Source of the DNA: Spongiibacter tropicus DSM 19543
GTDB taxonomy: Bacteria; Pseudomonadota; Gammaproteobacteria; Pseudomonadales; Spongiibacteraceae
Assembly: GCF_000420325.1 (NCBI RefSeq)
Contig: NZ_ATUS01000001.1
Location: forward strand, 996,463-1,060,462
Length of the DNA: 64,000 nucleotides
Direction: 5' to 3'
This document shows positions 23,284 through 33,391 of this stretch, one piece after another. The first letter of the stretch is position 1. The number at the start of each line of letters is the position of its first letter. The notes beneath the pieces were generated by a model. That model searched no databases and was not told where the DNA came from. It saw only the letters and a program-made list of their open reading frames with translations. Made by a program: the position numbers and the translations under genes.

Positions 23284-25479
23284 TTAAACACCAAGACCGG
23301 CATGACGGGAGCTGCGCACAAGGGAAACGGCTATCGACTTGAACTGCGGGGTGTGCGAACGCGGATCGGTCAGTCGCGAACTGAGCACATTGGCTTCGGG
23401 GTAATACGCGGCAATACAGCTACGCGGTAAATTAAACAGTTTCACCTCTACCGCCGACATCTGGCCAAAGTCCGACACAATATCCACGACATCGCCTTCT
23501 GCCACACCCAGCTCCAGCGCGTCCTGCTGGTTGAGCAGCACGGTCCAGCGATGTTGCACATCCCGGTAGCTGTCGGCCTCTTCATAAATAATCGAGTTGA
23601 ACTGGCCTTCGCTGCGCAGCGTCATCAGGGTGAAGGGACGAGACGACTTGTCGTCCTTCACGCCCGCAGGCACCACAAAGCGCGCCTTGCCGTCATGCGT
23701 ATTGAAGTCTGGCGTATGCTTGATGCGACCGCGCACCATGAACTCCTGCCGGGCCACGTCGATATCGGCCAGCTCCTCCATCCCCGGCACCAGTTCGGCA
23801 ATCGCCTGCCGGACTCTCTGATGACGCTTGAACTCCGCAAAATTGAGGCCGCAATCCGGCAGCAGTTGCGCCGCGATATCCGCCAGAATCGCCACTTCCG
23901 AGCGCACCGAAGCAATGCGCTGAATGCCGCCCTCGCTGTATCGCACGTAGTTAAACATCGACTCCTGTGTGGTCGGCTCGGGCTCTTCATCGCGGGCACA
24001 GACTGGCAGAATCAGCGACTCACCGCGGTCCACGCCGGTGACATGGCCGCGATTCAGCGTCGTGGTCAGGAAGATCTTCAGACCGATACGGTCCAGTGCT
24101 TCGGCGGCCCACCGACTGTCTGGCGTGGCCTCGTAGAGGTTGCCGCCCATTATCAGCGCAGCATCGATACCGCCGTCGTGCGCCTTCTCCAGCGACTCCA
24201 GCGTGTGCATACCTTTTTCCGTGGGCAGCGTAACGCCATAGCTGGCTTCAATGCGCGCAAACACCTCTTCCGACAACACCGGCTTCACGCCGATGGTGCC
24301 AATGCCCTGCACATTGCTGTGCCCGCGCAGTGGCAGCAAACCGGCATTTGCCTTGCCGATCATGCCGCGCAGCAACGCAAGATTGCTGATCCATTCGATA
24401 TTGTCGACGCCGTGACGGTGATGGGTCATCCCCATTCCCCAGGCAAAAATCGCGTTTTCCGAGCCGATGTATAACTCGGCAACTTGATCAATCTGCGACT
24501 TGGGCACACCACAGGCGTCCAGCAAGGACTCCCAGGATTGCGCAAGCACATGCTCCTGCAACCGGTCAAAGCCTTCGCAGTGCGCCCGGATAAACGCCGT
24601 CGCCTCGCCACCCCGCTCGAGAATCGCTTTGGCAATCGCCGTAAACAGGGCAATGTCGCTGCCGGTTTTGGGTTGCAGGTAGATACTGGCGACCTCGTCC
24701 CCTCCCTTCATCATCGAGCTGAGCATCTTCGGCGCCGCAAACTGCACCAGCCCGGCTTCGCGCAGGGGATTAATGACCACCACCACCCCGCCGCGGCGGC
24801 GCAAGGCAATCAGCTTGTGGAGCAAACGGGGATGATTCGACGCCGGATTGGCGCCGATCAGAAAAAACAGATCACAATGCGCCACATCGTCCAGCTCGAC
24901 CGTCGCCGTGCCAGTGCCAATGGTATTGCCGAGCGCCTCGCCAGTAGCTTGGTGGCAATAGTAGGAACAGTTGCTGATGTTATTGGTGCCGTACAGGCGC
25001 GCCATCAATTGCAGCAGAAAACCCGCTTCGTTGGAGGAACGACCAGAGCTGTAGAAAAAGCTGCGATTCGGCGAGACGGCCTTCAATCCCTCTGCGGCAC
25101 GGTTCAACGCCCACTCCCACTCCACGACGCGATAGCGATCTTCACCAGCCGGTTTATATACCGGCTTACCGAGGCGCCCCAGCGTTTCCAGTTCCCGCGC
25201 TGACAGTGCGCGAAAATCATCCATCGTGTGGGCAAAGACTTCATCGGGAATCGGCGCCTGAATATCTGTCGACTGTGCCTGAATGCTTTTATTGCAGACG
25301 GAGGGGAATTCATCCAGCTCGTTGGTCATGCCACCGTGCTGGCCGCCCATGCCCAGACCGCAGGCTTTGCAGGCGTTTCGGGAATTGAGCGCCTTGGCGG
25401 AATTCAGCAGGCCGATTCGACCGGCCGTTCTCAGGGTATAGAGGACTTTCTTTGGCCCACCGCCCACAATCGCTTTCAC
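23284..25479 (-). CDS. FdhF/YdeP-family molybdopterin oxidoreductase
   Basis: A 731-residue molybdoenzyme alpha subunit of the YdeP branch of the formate dehydrogenase family. N-terminal ACKACGLGMGGQHGG keeps two Cys of a reduced iron-sulfur site. The SNCSYYCHQATGEALGNTI segment contains the region that ligates molybdenum in relatives. VVVINPLREAGLVQFA and MGGNLYEATPDSRW are cofactor-binding loops, and the C-terminal dinucleotide domain starts near TLMTLRSEGQFNS. YdeP in E. coli is linked to acid resistance; most relatives have unknown substrates. The GTG at 25479 follows AGGGGG; an alternative GTG lies nine codons upstream. Confidence 0.88.
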   Translation of the reverse strand: MKAIVGGGPKKVLYTLRTAGRIGLLNSAKALNSRNACKACGLGMGGQHGGMTNELDEFPSVCNKSIQAQSTDIQAPIPDEVFAHTMDDFRALSARELETLGRLGKPVYKPAGEDRYRVVEWEWALNRAAEGLKAVSPNRSFFYSSGRSSNEAGFLLQLMARLYGTNNISNCSYYCHQATGEALGNTIGTGTATVELDDVAHCDLFFLIGANPASNHPRLLHKLIALRRRGGVVVVINPLREAGLVQFAAPKMLSSMMKGGDEVASIYLQPKTGSDIALFTAIAKAILERGGEATAFIRAHCEGFDRLQEHVLAQSWESLLDACGVPKSQIDQVAELYIGSENAIFAWGMGMTHHRHGVDNIEWISNLALLRGMIGKANAGLLPLRGHSNVQGIGTIGVKPVLSEEVFARIEASYGVTLPTEKGMHTLESLEKAHDGGIDAALIMGGNLYEATPDSRWAAEALDRIGLKIFLTTTLNRGHVTGVDRGESLILPVCARDEEPEPTTQESMFNYVRYSEGGIQRIASVRSEVAILADIAAQLLPDCGLNFAEFKRHQRVRQAIAELVPGMEELADIDVARQEFMVRGRIKHTPDFNTHDGKARFVVPAGVKDDKSSRPFTLMTLRSEGQFNSIIYEEADSYRDVQHRWTVLLNQQDALELGVAEGDVVDIVSDFGQMSAVEVKLFNLPRSCIAAYYPEANVLSSRLTDPRSHTPQFKSIAVSLVRSSRHAGLGV

Positions 25480-25587
25480 GAACACCCCCTGCCTTCTCGC
25501 CAACACGCAACATCGTCATTACCGCACTCACTATAGCGCAAAAAAACTGCTCAACAGCGCAATTTTCTCCAGACAAATAACGGGTTT

Positions 25588-26730
25588 TCAGTGGCCGCTT
25601 GTTGAGACCGATCGCCGACTGGGCGTGCGTGAACTCAGGCTGAGTAGAAAACTCTCCAGGGCGTCCATTTCATCAGCGGTCAGCATCAAGGGTTTCAGCA
25701 GCGGCGAGGTTTTCGGGAACAGCGGGTCTTTTTCCTGCACTGGCGAGCCGGACGATCGCGCCGCACCGCCGTTATACACTTGCAACATTCCCCGCAACTT
25801 CGGGACCAGTCCGTTATGCAGGTAAGGCGCCGTCCATGCCACATCGCGCAGTGAAGGTGTGCGGAAACGCCCAACATCCTCCGGTTTGCCGGTAACCACA
25901 TAGCGCCCCAGGTCCTCATACTTCCTGCCGTAGTAGGTAAAGCCGATATTGTGGAAACGCTCATCACTCAGCAGCGGCCCCATGTGGCAATTGGCACAGC
26001 GCGCCTTCGTGCGAAACAGATGAAGTCCCTGTACCGCCTGATCACTCAACGCCCCGCGCTGACCTTTAAGAAAACGCTCGAAGGGACTGCTTCGCGAGCG
26101 CAATGTTTCTTCATATGCCGCCAGCGCCGCGCCGACTCGCTCCAGCGTAATGGGTCCGTCGCCAAACGCCTCGGCGAAACGCGCAATGTAATCCGCATCG
26201 GCATTGAGACGCTGCTCAACAATCTCAGCGGAGCTGGCCATCTCAACGGGATTCACGATGGGCGCTACCGCCTGCTCAGCCAGCGACGCGGCGCGACCAT
26301 CCCAGAACCAGCTTTGCCGCAGAGCGGTGTTCAGCAGGCTTGGGCTGTTGCGGGTGCCACTCTGCAAGTCATGGCCCAGCGAGACTTTGCGGCCATCTGC
26401 GAAGCCCTGATCAGGATGATGGCAGGACACACAGGCTAGCTGCCCCGAGCCAGAAAGTTTCGGCTCAAAAAATAACTGCTCACCCAAGGCGCGCTGCTTC
26501 TCCTCCTTCGGCCCCGCGGGAGCAGGGACGTCGGGAATTAATCCCAACTCCTGATATTCCACCCCGGCATCAATGGTGGGTGATGGCCACTGCGCCGGCG
26601 GGCGCTCGTAGCAGGCTCGCAATGCCGCAATAGACGCCTCGCAAGGCGCTGCTGACGCTGTCTCGGCAACTCCCTGCCCACATAAAACCAGACCTGTGAG
26701 GAATACCCCGAACCCACCTATCCACTTCAT
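25588..26730 (-). CDS. Exported di-heme cytochrome c peroxidase / MauG-family protein
   Basis: A 380-residue periplasmic protein with a signal peptide (ending GVAETASA). It has two c-type haem sites, CVSCHH (Cys100, Cys103, His104) and CANCHM (Cys245, Cys248, His249), in the order of bacterial cytochrome c peroxidases and MauG-like enzymes. Family members either reduce H2O2 or oxidise protein residues. It diverges from a large lipoprotein gene across a Fur box, which suggests iron-limited expression rather than an oxygen/peroxide signal. ATG at 26730 is preferred to GTG at 26739. Peroxidase and protein-modifying roles cannot be separated from sequence alone. Confidence 0.88.
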   Translation of the reverse strand: MKWIGGFGVFLTGLVLCGQGVAETASAAPCEASIAALRACYERPPAQWPSPTIDAGVEYQELGLIPDVPAPAGPKEEKQRALGEQLFFEPKLSGSGQLACVSCHHPDQGFADGRKVSLGHDLQSGTRNSPSLLNTALRQSWFWDGRAASLAEQAVAPIVNPVEMASSAEIVEQRLNADADYIARFAEAFGDGPITLERVGAALAAYEETLRSRSSPFERFLKGQRGALSDQAVQGLHLFRTKARCANCHMGPLLSDERFHNIGFTYYGRKYEDLGRYVVTGKPEDVGRFRTPSLRDVAWTAPYLHNGLVPKLRGMLQVYNGGAARSSGSPVQEKDPLFPKTSPLLKPLMLTADEMDALESFLLSLSSRTPSRRSVSTSGH

Positions 26731-26830
26731 ACCGAACACTCGCTACAAGCTACTACTCGCTACCTTGAATCACGCCCACAGCATGACTCCGCCCAGAATA
26801 ACCATAAAGTTTAGCTTGATATTTAATCAC

Positions 26831-26851
26831 AAATGATAATAATTAGCATTT
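26831..26851. promoter_or_regulatory. Fur box between the di-heme peroxidase and lipoprotein genes
   Basis: AAATGATAATAATTAGCATT is close to the Fur consensus (AATGATAAT-A-ATTAGCATT). It lies 37 bases upstream of the lipoprotein start and 100 bases upstream of the peroxidase start, and could control both. Confidence 0.75.
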
Positions 26852-26887
26852 AGTTTTGTGTGATCATATCCCAGGACAGGAATTGCC

Positions 26888-29800
26888 ATGTACTCACTCC
26901 ACCTACCCCGTCTCAGCACTGCCACCCTTCTCGCCAGTGCGATTGCCCTCTCGGCCTGCGGTGGTGGAGGCGGAGGCGGCTCCTCATCGGGCGGCGGCAG
27001 CTCGGACCAGACCATCAGCGGGATTGTCGCCGACCCCGCCATCGCCAACGCCTCCGTCTGGCTGGTGGACGCCAGTAACAATGCCCTGACCACCATCGTC
27101 CGCTCGGGCAGCGATGGCAGTTACAGCTTCAACCTCGGCAACAGCATCGACCTCAGCAACAGCCGCGTCATTGCCAATGGTGGCCGCGACAGCGAGACCG
27201 GACACAGTTTCTCCGGCATCAGCCTGACCGCCCCCTACGCCGGTGATGGCAACACCACCTATGTGACCCCGCTCAGCACCCTCGCAGTGAGCTACCAACA
27301 GCAGGGCAACAGCCTTGCCAACTTTGCTGCGCTGCTGGGGCTGGATGAAGCCGCCGTGCTTGGCGACCCCTCAGCCTCCGCCGCAGCTCAGCGCGCCAAC
27401 CTGCTGACCACCGAAATGATGGCCGCACTGCTTGGCAGCGAAAACCTGATAACGACCTTACTCGACGCACTCGTCGCCAGCGACGGCGATTTCAGCGATG
27501 CAACAGATACCCTGGCCAACGACAACAGCCTGCCAGACAGTGTGCGTGAAAAGCTGGCGGGACTCACCGACCGCATCGCAGAACTGAATGCACTGAACGA
27601 CACGCTCAACGATGCCGACGCCGTCGTCAACGCACTCAACCGCCTCAATATTCACACGGCGGTCAGCGACTATCTCGCCGAGGCGCTGGACTTTACCGCC
27701 AGCAGCGACATCGAAGAAAACAATGTCGGCACTCTGGCTGACGCCCTTTGGCAGTCACTCGGCCAGAACGGCCTGCCCGTAGACAGTGCTGCTATTCAGA
27801 ATATCGTGCGCTATGTGGTCGTCAATCAGCAACTTGACGCCAGCCGCTTTGCCGACGGCAATTTCAGCCTCGGCAATATCGACCCCGACGGCCTGATTGC
27901 CGAGCTGGCAGAAAGCGTCGTATTGAACACTCGCCTGGCACTGGCCAGCGGTGAAGAACTGGGCGACGACAACGACGCCCGTATCAACTACTTCTTCCAG
28001 TCAGATGCCTCGCCCTACTTCCGTGCCGCGCGACTGTTCGATGGCGTACTCGACGACCTCGTTGTTGACCCCGCCTACGTGAACATCGTCAAAGGTCTCG
28101 CCAATGCGGGACTGATTGAGCAGGCAAGCCTACTGGTGGAATCATCAATTTTCCAAAGCAGGGAGCAAGCGGAAGCCCAACAGGAAATCGGCAAGGTGCT
28201 GCTGATTCGGGGCCAGGAGGATGCCGCTCTTGCTATGTGGGAAAAAGCCCTCGACAACTACAACCACTACCTTTCTTCGACGGAAGGCGAAAACGGCGTT
28301 GCCAACCTCGACAGCAACGCCGCCAGTTTTTACCGGACACTGAGCGACGATCTACTCGAAGCCGGCTATACCGAACTGGCCGAGTCAGTGCTGCAACCGG
28401 TCTACGACTTTATCGATGCTCAGGCCGGGGTTTACAGCACCGCCTATGCAAGGCTCGCCATCGCCATCAGCAACAATGCCGATGCCGCGGTAACCCTGGC
28501 CGAAGAAAGTGGCCTGACGGGCAGCAACTACAGCGACGCCGTCAATGCCGCAGAATTTGCCTACACTGTAGTCAGCAATCTCGGAAAACAGAGCAGCTCC
28601 ACCCGCTGCTATGGTGTTCGCACCAGTATGCTCTCGTCTGTAGCCGGATATTTTCAACGACTGGGCATGGACGAACGCGCCATTCAGGTGCTTGATGACT
28701 ACGAAGCCCTGTTTATCGGCGACGCAGAGAGCTGCAATGCGGATTATGCTGCGGGATTGGCCGATAACTATGCCGATATCTACGGCAGCCTGGGCCTTGG
28801 CGAACGCTACAAAAACTTTCTCGCCACTACCGTTCGCGCACAACCGGATGGCATAAGTGATGAAGCGGATGCACTTGCCAAGTTTGCCGTTTATGAAGCC
28901 CTGGAACTGGCCCTGGCCGGCGATGTAGAAGCGGCTATTACCAAGGTAGAAGACAGCCAGGCAGGCGATGTTAAAGACACCATTGAAAAACTGACGTACA
29001 TCGGCACCGGAAGAAATGATGGCGGCCGTCATTATCTATCCCGGCTGCTGGACGATGAGGGAGCCACCGACGCCGCACTGGAAGTGGCCGATGCCGCCTT
29101 TGCTATGAGCCTGACCGAAACATTTGCCGAACAGGAAAGTCTGCCCAGTAATTACATTGGCCAGGGGTGTCGCAAAGTCGCCACACTCTATCAATGGCTT
29201 GGCCGAAGTGATCTCGCGACCTCACGCATGGACGAATGCGCAGCCAAAGTGGAAAGCCGTATGTCGGAGTGGGCCAGCGCCGAACAGGCCGAAGCCTGGG
29301 GATATCTTGCAGAAAGCTACCAGTTTATTGGCGACTACCAAGCCAGCCTCAGCTATGTAGTTGAATGGAGCAATGCGGTATCGAGTATTAGCGACCCCCT
29401 TGAACGCGCTGAAGATAAATCAGAGATAGGGGTATTCGCCGCCTATGCCGGAGACTTTGAACTGGCACTGAGCAGCCTTAACAACGCGATGGATGAGCTG
29501 GCAAATGCGGCCAGCCCGAGCAGTGATCAGGATCTGATCGACGACGTACTATACGCCTACATGTATCGCGCCGAAGACTACATTGAAGTCACCACATCCA
29601 TGCTGAGTCAGATTACCCGTGACGGCAATACAGGGCAGGCGGGCTATGCCGTGCAAGCCTGGGACGATTTGAAGCGAGCATTAATCGGCGATGACGGCGA
29701 ATCCGGTGCCCTGCCGGTGTTAGACGCGCTGAACGACAGCGAAGATCGTGAAGAGTATATGGAAAAACTCCTTGGTTTCCTCGCTCAGGCTCGCGCCGTT

Positions 29801-30076
29801 GACGAAAGCGAAATCCTCGCACGCAAGGCCACCGTCAACACCAGCCGCAATACCCGCCTGGCGGCGATTGCCGAAGCGATGAGTAACTACGACGACTTCC
29901 CCGGCACGACAGTCGCGAGCTTTGATTTCGACCACGACGGCCTGCCGGACTTCTTCAACCCCGGCAGCAGCGAGGAAGAACGCAATGCCTTGCCGATCAC
30001 GCTGGATGACGATATCGACGGCGACGGCATTCCCGACAGCAGCGACAGCACGCCCTACTACGCCGAAAACCTGTAA
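26888..30076 (+). CDS. Large surface-type lipoprotein with TPR-like repeats and Ca-binding tail
   Basis: A 1062-residue protein. Its lipobox is LSAC (Cys24), followed by a Gly/Ser tether. Residues ~40-120 (ISGIVADPAIANASVWLVDA) look like a carboxypeptidase-regulatory/Ig-like domain; ~200-1000 are almost all helical with paired-helix periodicity (QQEIGKVLLIRGQEDAALAM, LSSLNNAMDELANAASP), read here as divergent TPR/SEL1-like repeats. The tail carries two Asp-rich loops, DFDHDGLPD and DIDGDGIPD, as in thrombospondin-type calcium motifs. It precedes a TonB receptor gene by 102 bases and follows a Fur box, so a role as partner lipoprotein of that receptor is likely. No named family is recognised. 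Confidence 0.78.
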   Translation: MYSLHLPRLSTATLLASAIALSACGGGGGGGSSSGGGSSDQTISGIVADPAIANASVWLVDASNNALTTIVRSGSDGSYSFNLGNSIDLSNSRVIANGGRDSETGHSFSGISLTAPYAGDGNTTYVTPLSTLAVSYQQQGNSLANFAALLGLDEAAVLGDPSASAAAQRANLLTTEMMAALLGSENLITTLLDALVASDGDFSDATDTLANDNSLPDSVREKLAGLTDRIAELNALNDTLNDADAVVNALNRLNIHTAVSDYLAEALDFTASSDIEENNVGTLADALWQSLGQNGLPVDSAAIQNIVRYVVVNQQLDASRFADGNFSLGNIDPDGLIAELAESVVLNTRLALASGEELGDDNDARINYFFQSDASPYFRAARLFDGVLDDLVVDPAYVNIVKGLANAGLIEQASLLVESSIFQSREQAEAQQEIGKVLLIRGQEDAALAMWEKALDNYNHYLSSTEGENGVANLDSNAASFYRTLSDDLLEAGYTELAESVLQPVYDFIDAQAGVYSTAYARLAIAISNNADAAVTLAEESGLTGSNYSDAVNAAEFAYTVVSNLGKQSSSTRCYGVRTSMLSSVAGYFQRLGMDERAIQVLDDYEALFIGDAESCNADYAAGLADNYADIYGSLGLGERYKNFLATTVRAQPDGISDEADALAKFAVYEALELALAGDVEAAITKVEDSQAGDVKDTIEKLTYIGTGRNDGGRHYLSRLLDDEGATDAALEVADAAFAMSLTETFAEQESLPSNYIGQGCRKVATLYQWLGRSDLATSRMDECAAKVESRMSEWASAEQAEAWGYLAESYQFIGDYQASLSYVVEWSNAVSSISDPLERAEDKSEIGVFAAYAGDFELALSSLNNAMDELANAASPSSDQDLIDDVLYAYMYRAEDYIEVTTSMLSQITRDGNTGQAGYAVQAWDDLKRALIGDDGESGALPVLDALNDSEDREEYMEKLLGFLAQARAVDESEILARKATVNTSRNTRLAAIAEAMSNYDDFPGTTVASFDFDHDGLPDFFNPGSSEEERNALPITLDDDIDGDGIPDSSDSTPYYAENL

Positions 30077-30132
30077 ACCGAAACGGCCTGCCCTGCCAAC
30101 CTGACGGGGCAGGGGACACCCGCTCTTAACCT

Positions 30133-30161
30133 GCGCGTCACCCTTTTGGTGGCGCGTTTCC
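30133..30161 (+). terminator. Hairpin between lipoprotein and receptor genes
   Basis: GCGCGTCACC (30133-30142) and GGTGGCGCG (30148-30156) form a stem with one mismatched position, then TTTCC. It may partially attenuate transcription before the receptor gene. Confidence 0.4.
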
Positions 30162-30178
30162 GCGAGTAAGCCATCAAC

Positions 30179-32683
30179 ATGTTCACAAACGACACAGCCA
30201 GGCGCGCCCACTATCGCTACCTCGCCATCAGTCTTTTTTCCCTGACGCCACTGGCGAGCATCGCCGAGGAGACTCCGCCAGCGGAAACGACGCCCGTTCT
30301 GTTGCCCAAGCTGACCGTACAGGCGCCTATCGAGCTGCCCATCGGTAACAGTGGCAAGGGGACCGGCGTAACCGAGTTCAGCCGTGAATATCTGGAACGC
30401 TTCGGCGGCACAGATGGCAGCCCAAACAATCTGTTGCAGCAGTTGCCCGGCCTGCAGTTTTCAGATGATCATCAAGGCAGCGACGCGCTCACTGATCTGA
30501 CGCCCAGTTCGTTCTCCATTTCCGGCGGACGCTTCTACGAAAACCAGTTCCAGATTGACGGTCTTAGCAACAATAACCGCCTCGACCCCGCCAGTCGCAG
30601 CGATGGCAGCAACATCGACGACATCGGCGGCCACGAACAATCGATGTTTATCGATATGGACCTGATCGAAAGCATTGCCGTGTACAACAGTAATGTGCCC
30701 GCCAGTTTCGGGCGCTTTACCGGCGGCGTGGTCGATATCACCACCCGCCGAGCAGGCCCCGAAGCCGAAGGGCATCTGAGCGTCAGCACAACGCGGGCAG
30801 AGTGGACAGAGTTTCGCCGCTTCGCCAGAGAGATAGACGAAGATGCAACAAATGCCTCAGAAAAACCCGACAGCCCTGACTTTATGCGCTATCGCAGCAG
30901 CCTCAACTACAGCACACCGCTCACAGAGCGACTGGGTGTGCTCGTCGCACTTAGCCAGTCATACAGCGAACTGCCTGTTGTAAGCCTTGGCGAAACCCGC
31001 AATCGGGAATCAGAAAATCTCAATGCCATGGCCAAGTTCAGTATGGACGTGGCCGACAACGCGCTGCTGGACCTGACACTCAACTACTCGCCCTATCAAT
31101 CCAACAGTTTCCGGCAGGACGTGAAAGGCAGTGACTACGAGCTTGATGGCGGCGGTTACGGCATTGCACTGCATTACGAAAGTCTCAGCGACGGCATTGA
31201 GCAGGCGTGGGATATTGGCTGGAACCAAAGCCAGAACCGCCGCAAAGACCAGAACGGCTTCTATCGCTGGGCCAACACCAGCAGCCGTATCTGGGGCAGC
31301 GACTACGATGTAGGCCTGAGCGAGGAAGGCGGCTACGGCGATATCGATAAAACTCAGGAAAGCAGCTCGCTGAAATATCAGGCCACACTGCTGCCGATTC
31401 ACTACGGCGAAGTCGCACTGAGCCATAGTGTCGGTGGTGAAGCGAGCTACCAACGGTACCGCTTTCAGCGAAAAGAGCGCCTGTACAACTACCGTTCGGC
31501 CATCATCAATCCCGATATACAGTGCCGGGGGATCACCATCGACTGCGTGCAAAACGAACAGTACTTCACCAGTCGCCTTGTGTATGAAAAAGATGACGTC
31601 ACCGTGGACTTGCTGGAAACGGCCCTATTTGCAGAAAGCACACTGGAGTGGCAGCGCCTGACCGCAACACTCGGCCTGCGCTACGACTACAACGACTTTC
31701 TGAAAAACCACGACATCGCCTGGCGCAGTCGAGCCAGTTACAGCCTGGACGAAGAGCGCAACACGGTCATTACCGGCGGCTACAATCGTTACTACGGCGG
31801 TGCACTGCTCACCTACAAACTGCGTGAAGCCCGCCGCCCCTACTATGCGGAATACCGCAGCAGCCAACAGAATATTGTTGGCGAATGGCAAGTCGACAGC
31901 GGTCTGGGCGACTACAAATATCGCTTCGACAATCTGAACACCCCCTACAGCGACGAGCAAACACTGGGCATTGAGCAGGCGCTGCTGGGCGGGCGCCTGA
32001 GTCTGGCGTTGATACAGCGGGAAAACCGCGACGAATTTGCACGCACCACCACCGATACCCTCAGTGATGGCTACCGCTACTATTTGATGAATAACCGTGG
32101 CAGCAGCGACTACAAAGGTGTGCAACTGGCCTGGTATGGCATTTACGGAAACACCCTGGTCAGCGTAAACGCCACGTGGTCAGAGACCGAAAGCCGCAAC
32201 ACTGACTACGACGATCCGGTCGACGAAACCGGCAGTTCCGAGTACGTATTCTATCGAGGTCAGCGCCGCGCCTACGGCGAGCTGGAAGTGCTGCGCGAGG
32301 ACTACAACCGCCCGATCGTCGCCAATATCGCCATTTCACAGATATTCACCGATCGCTGGCAGGGGCGCCTGAATCTTCGCTATCGCGGAGTGCACACCCA
32401 CATTGCAAAAACCGGCAGAGTGGAAGACGGCGAGCTGGTCGACAACGGCAGTGGCGGTACCGACCGCGAGCAGCTCACTGTGTATGAAGATCAAAAACGC
32501 CCACACACGCTGCTGCTGGACCTGGCGACCAGCTATCAACTGCCGACGCTGTACGGCCTCACACCCAGCTTGCAAGTGGAAGTCAACAACGTGATGAACG
32601 AGCGGGTATACACGGTGGACGAGGGCAACAAAGGCGTCGAACCCGGTCGCCAGTTTTGGCTGACCCTGGAAGCCGACTTTTAA
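30179..32683 (+). CDS. TonB-dependent outer-membrane receptor (partner of the large lipoprotein)
   Basis: An 834-residue receptor. After a signal peptide (ending SIAEE), PVLLPKLTVQAPIE is the TonB-box region and the plug runs to ~190 (NLLQQLPGLQFSDD, FSISGGRFYENQFQIDGLSN). The barrel ends WLTLEADF with a terminal Phe. The plug motif SISGGRFYENQFQIDG, with a long, Asn-rich loop following, is unlike siderophore receptors such as FepA. There is no STN domain. The gene sits in the same transcription unit as the lipoprotein and is convergent with the PKD/TPR locus. Confidence 0.9.
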   Translation: MFTNDTARRAHYRYLAISLFSLTPLASIAEETPPAETTPVLLPKLTVQAPIELPIGNSGKGTGVTEFSREYLERFGGTDGSPNNLLQQLPGLQFSDDHQGSDALTDLTPSSFSISGGRFYENQFQIDGLSNNNRLDPASRSDGSNIDDIGGHEQSMFIDMDLIESIAVYNSNVPASFGRFTGGVVDITTRRAGPEAEGHLSVSTTRAEWTEFRRFAREIDEDATNASEKPDSPDFMRYRSSLNYSTPLTERLGVLVALSQSYSELPVVSLGETRNRESENLNAMAKFSMDVADNALLDLTLNYSPYQSNSFRQDVKGSDYELDGGGYGIALHYESLSDGIEQAWDIGWNQSQNRRKDQNGFYRWANTSSRIWGSDYDVGLSEEGGYGDIDKTQESSSLKYQATLLPIHYGEVALSHSVGGEASYQRYRFQRKERLYNYRSAIINPDIQCRGITIDCVQNEQYFTSRLVYEKDDVTVDLLETALFAESTLEWQRLTATLGLRYDYNDFLKNHDIAWRSRASYSLDEERNTVITGGYNRYYGGALLTYKLREARRPYYAEYRSSQQNIVGEWQVDSGLGDYKYRFDNLNTPYSDEQTLGIEQALLGGRLSLALIQRENRDEFARTTTDTLSDGYRYYLMNNRGSSDYKGVQLAWYGIYGNTLVSVNATWSETESRNTDYDDPVDETGSSEYVFYRGQRRAYGELEVLREDYNRPIVANIAISQIFTDRWQGRLNLRYRGVHTHIAKTGRVEDGELVDNGSGGTDREQLTVYEDQKRPHTLLLDLATSYQLPTLYGLTPSLQVEVNNVMNERVYTVDEGNKGVEPGRQFWLTLEADF

Positions 32684-32705
32684 GCAGCCGATTTTTGGGT
32701 AGTTA

Positions 32706-32730
32706 CAAAAAACGGGCCGTAAGGCCCGTT
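32706..32730 (-). terminator. Intrinsic terminator for the TPR-protein operon
   Basis: AACGGGCC (32711-32718) and GGCCCGTT (32723-32730) form a perfect 8-base stem with a GTAA loop. On the minus strand it is followed by TTTTTT, a classic intrinsic terminator. It lies between the convergent receptor and TPR genes and may also stall the plus-strand transcript. Confidence 0.8.
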
Positions 32731-32756
32731 GTATCCACATACGCCAAGCGACTTCG

Positions 32757-33323
32757 CTATTCGCTGCCCTGACGCAATCGCAAAGCCCGGCGTGAATAGA
32801 GCTCTGTTTTCGCAGCGTTGTGCAGGCTTTGATAAACCGCGGTCAGATTGTCGAGTACCAACAAAGCACGCGCCGAATCGAGAGGCTGTTGCGACTCGAT
32901 GATTGACAACGCCTTCAGAAACAGCGGCTCTGCCTGGCGGTAGCGGCGCCGCATGTACAGCGCAGAGGCCCGGCCATTCAGTGCGTCCGCCTGCATCAGT
33001 GGCGCCTGTGAGGCATCAACAATGTCCAGCAGGCGCATATAGCTCTGCTCCGCATCACGATATTGGGCAGCGGCCAACTGCGCATCGGCCAGACTGTTCA
33101 ACACCCTGGCCCGCTCGACACTGCCCTCGCCAAAATACTCGACTATCGCTGGCAGCGCCTCGCGGTAATGCCTGATGGCTCCGGCGAAGTCGCCTTGCCC
33201 ATGCAACGCTATCGCCTGCTCATTGTGCTGCTGGGCCAGCTCGATAGCTGTCGCGGCCCGGCTGTCAGGCGTCAGCGCAAACAGGGCCGCCAACAGCACG
33301 GCATGTCGTGTTTTTTTGTCCAT
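32757..33323 (-). CDS. Exported tetratricopeptide-repeat protein
   Basis: A 188-residue protein with a signal peptide (LLAALFALTPDSRAA) and about three TPR units: EQAIALHGQGDFAGAIRHYR, ARVLNSLADAQLAAAQYRDA and ALNGRASALYMRRRYRQAEP, with a fourth at the C-terminus. TPRs bind proteins rather than small molecules. It is the last gene of the operon fecI-fecR-receptor-PKD lipoprotein, 68 bases after the lipoprotein gene, and probably bridges envelope partners of that system. Confidence 0.82.
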   Translation of the reverse strand: MDKKTRHAVLLAALFALTPDSRAATAIELAQQHNEQAIALHGQGDFAGAIRHYREALPAIVEYFGEGSVERARVLNSLADAQLAAAQYRDAEQSYMRLLDIVDASQAPLMQADALNGRASALYMRRRYRQAEPLFLKALSIIESQQPLDSARALLVLDNLTAVYQSLHNAAKTELYSRRALRLRQGSE

Positions 33324-33391
33324 AACTTGGAAACAGATTCTGAGGAAAGAAAACGCGGCGAGGCCAACACCTCGCCGCGATCAAACGTGGA

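Noticed and set aside
23284-25479. Selenocysteine in the YdeP-type enzyme or the first molybdoenzyme
   Set aside because: No in-frame TGA occurs in either gene.
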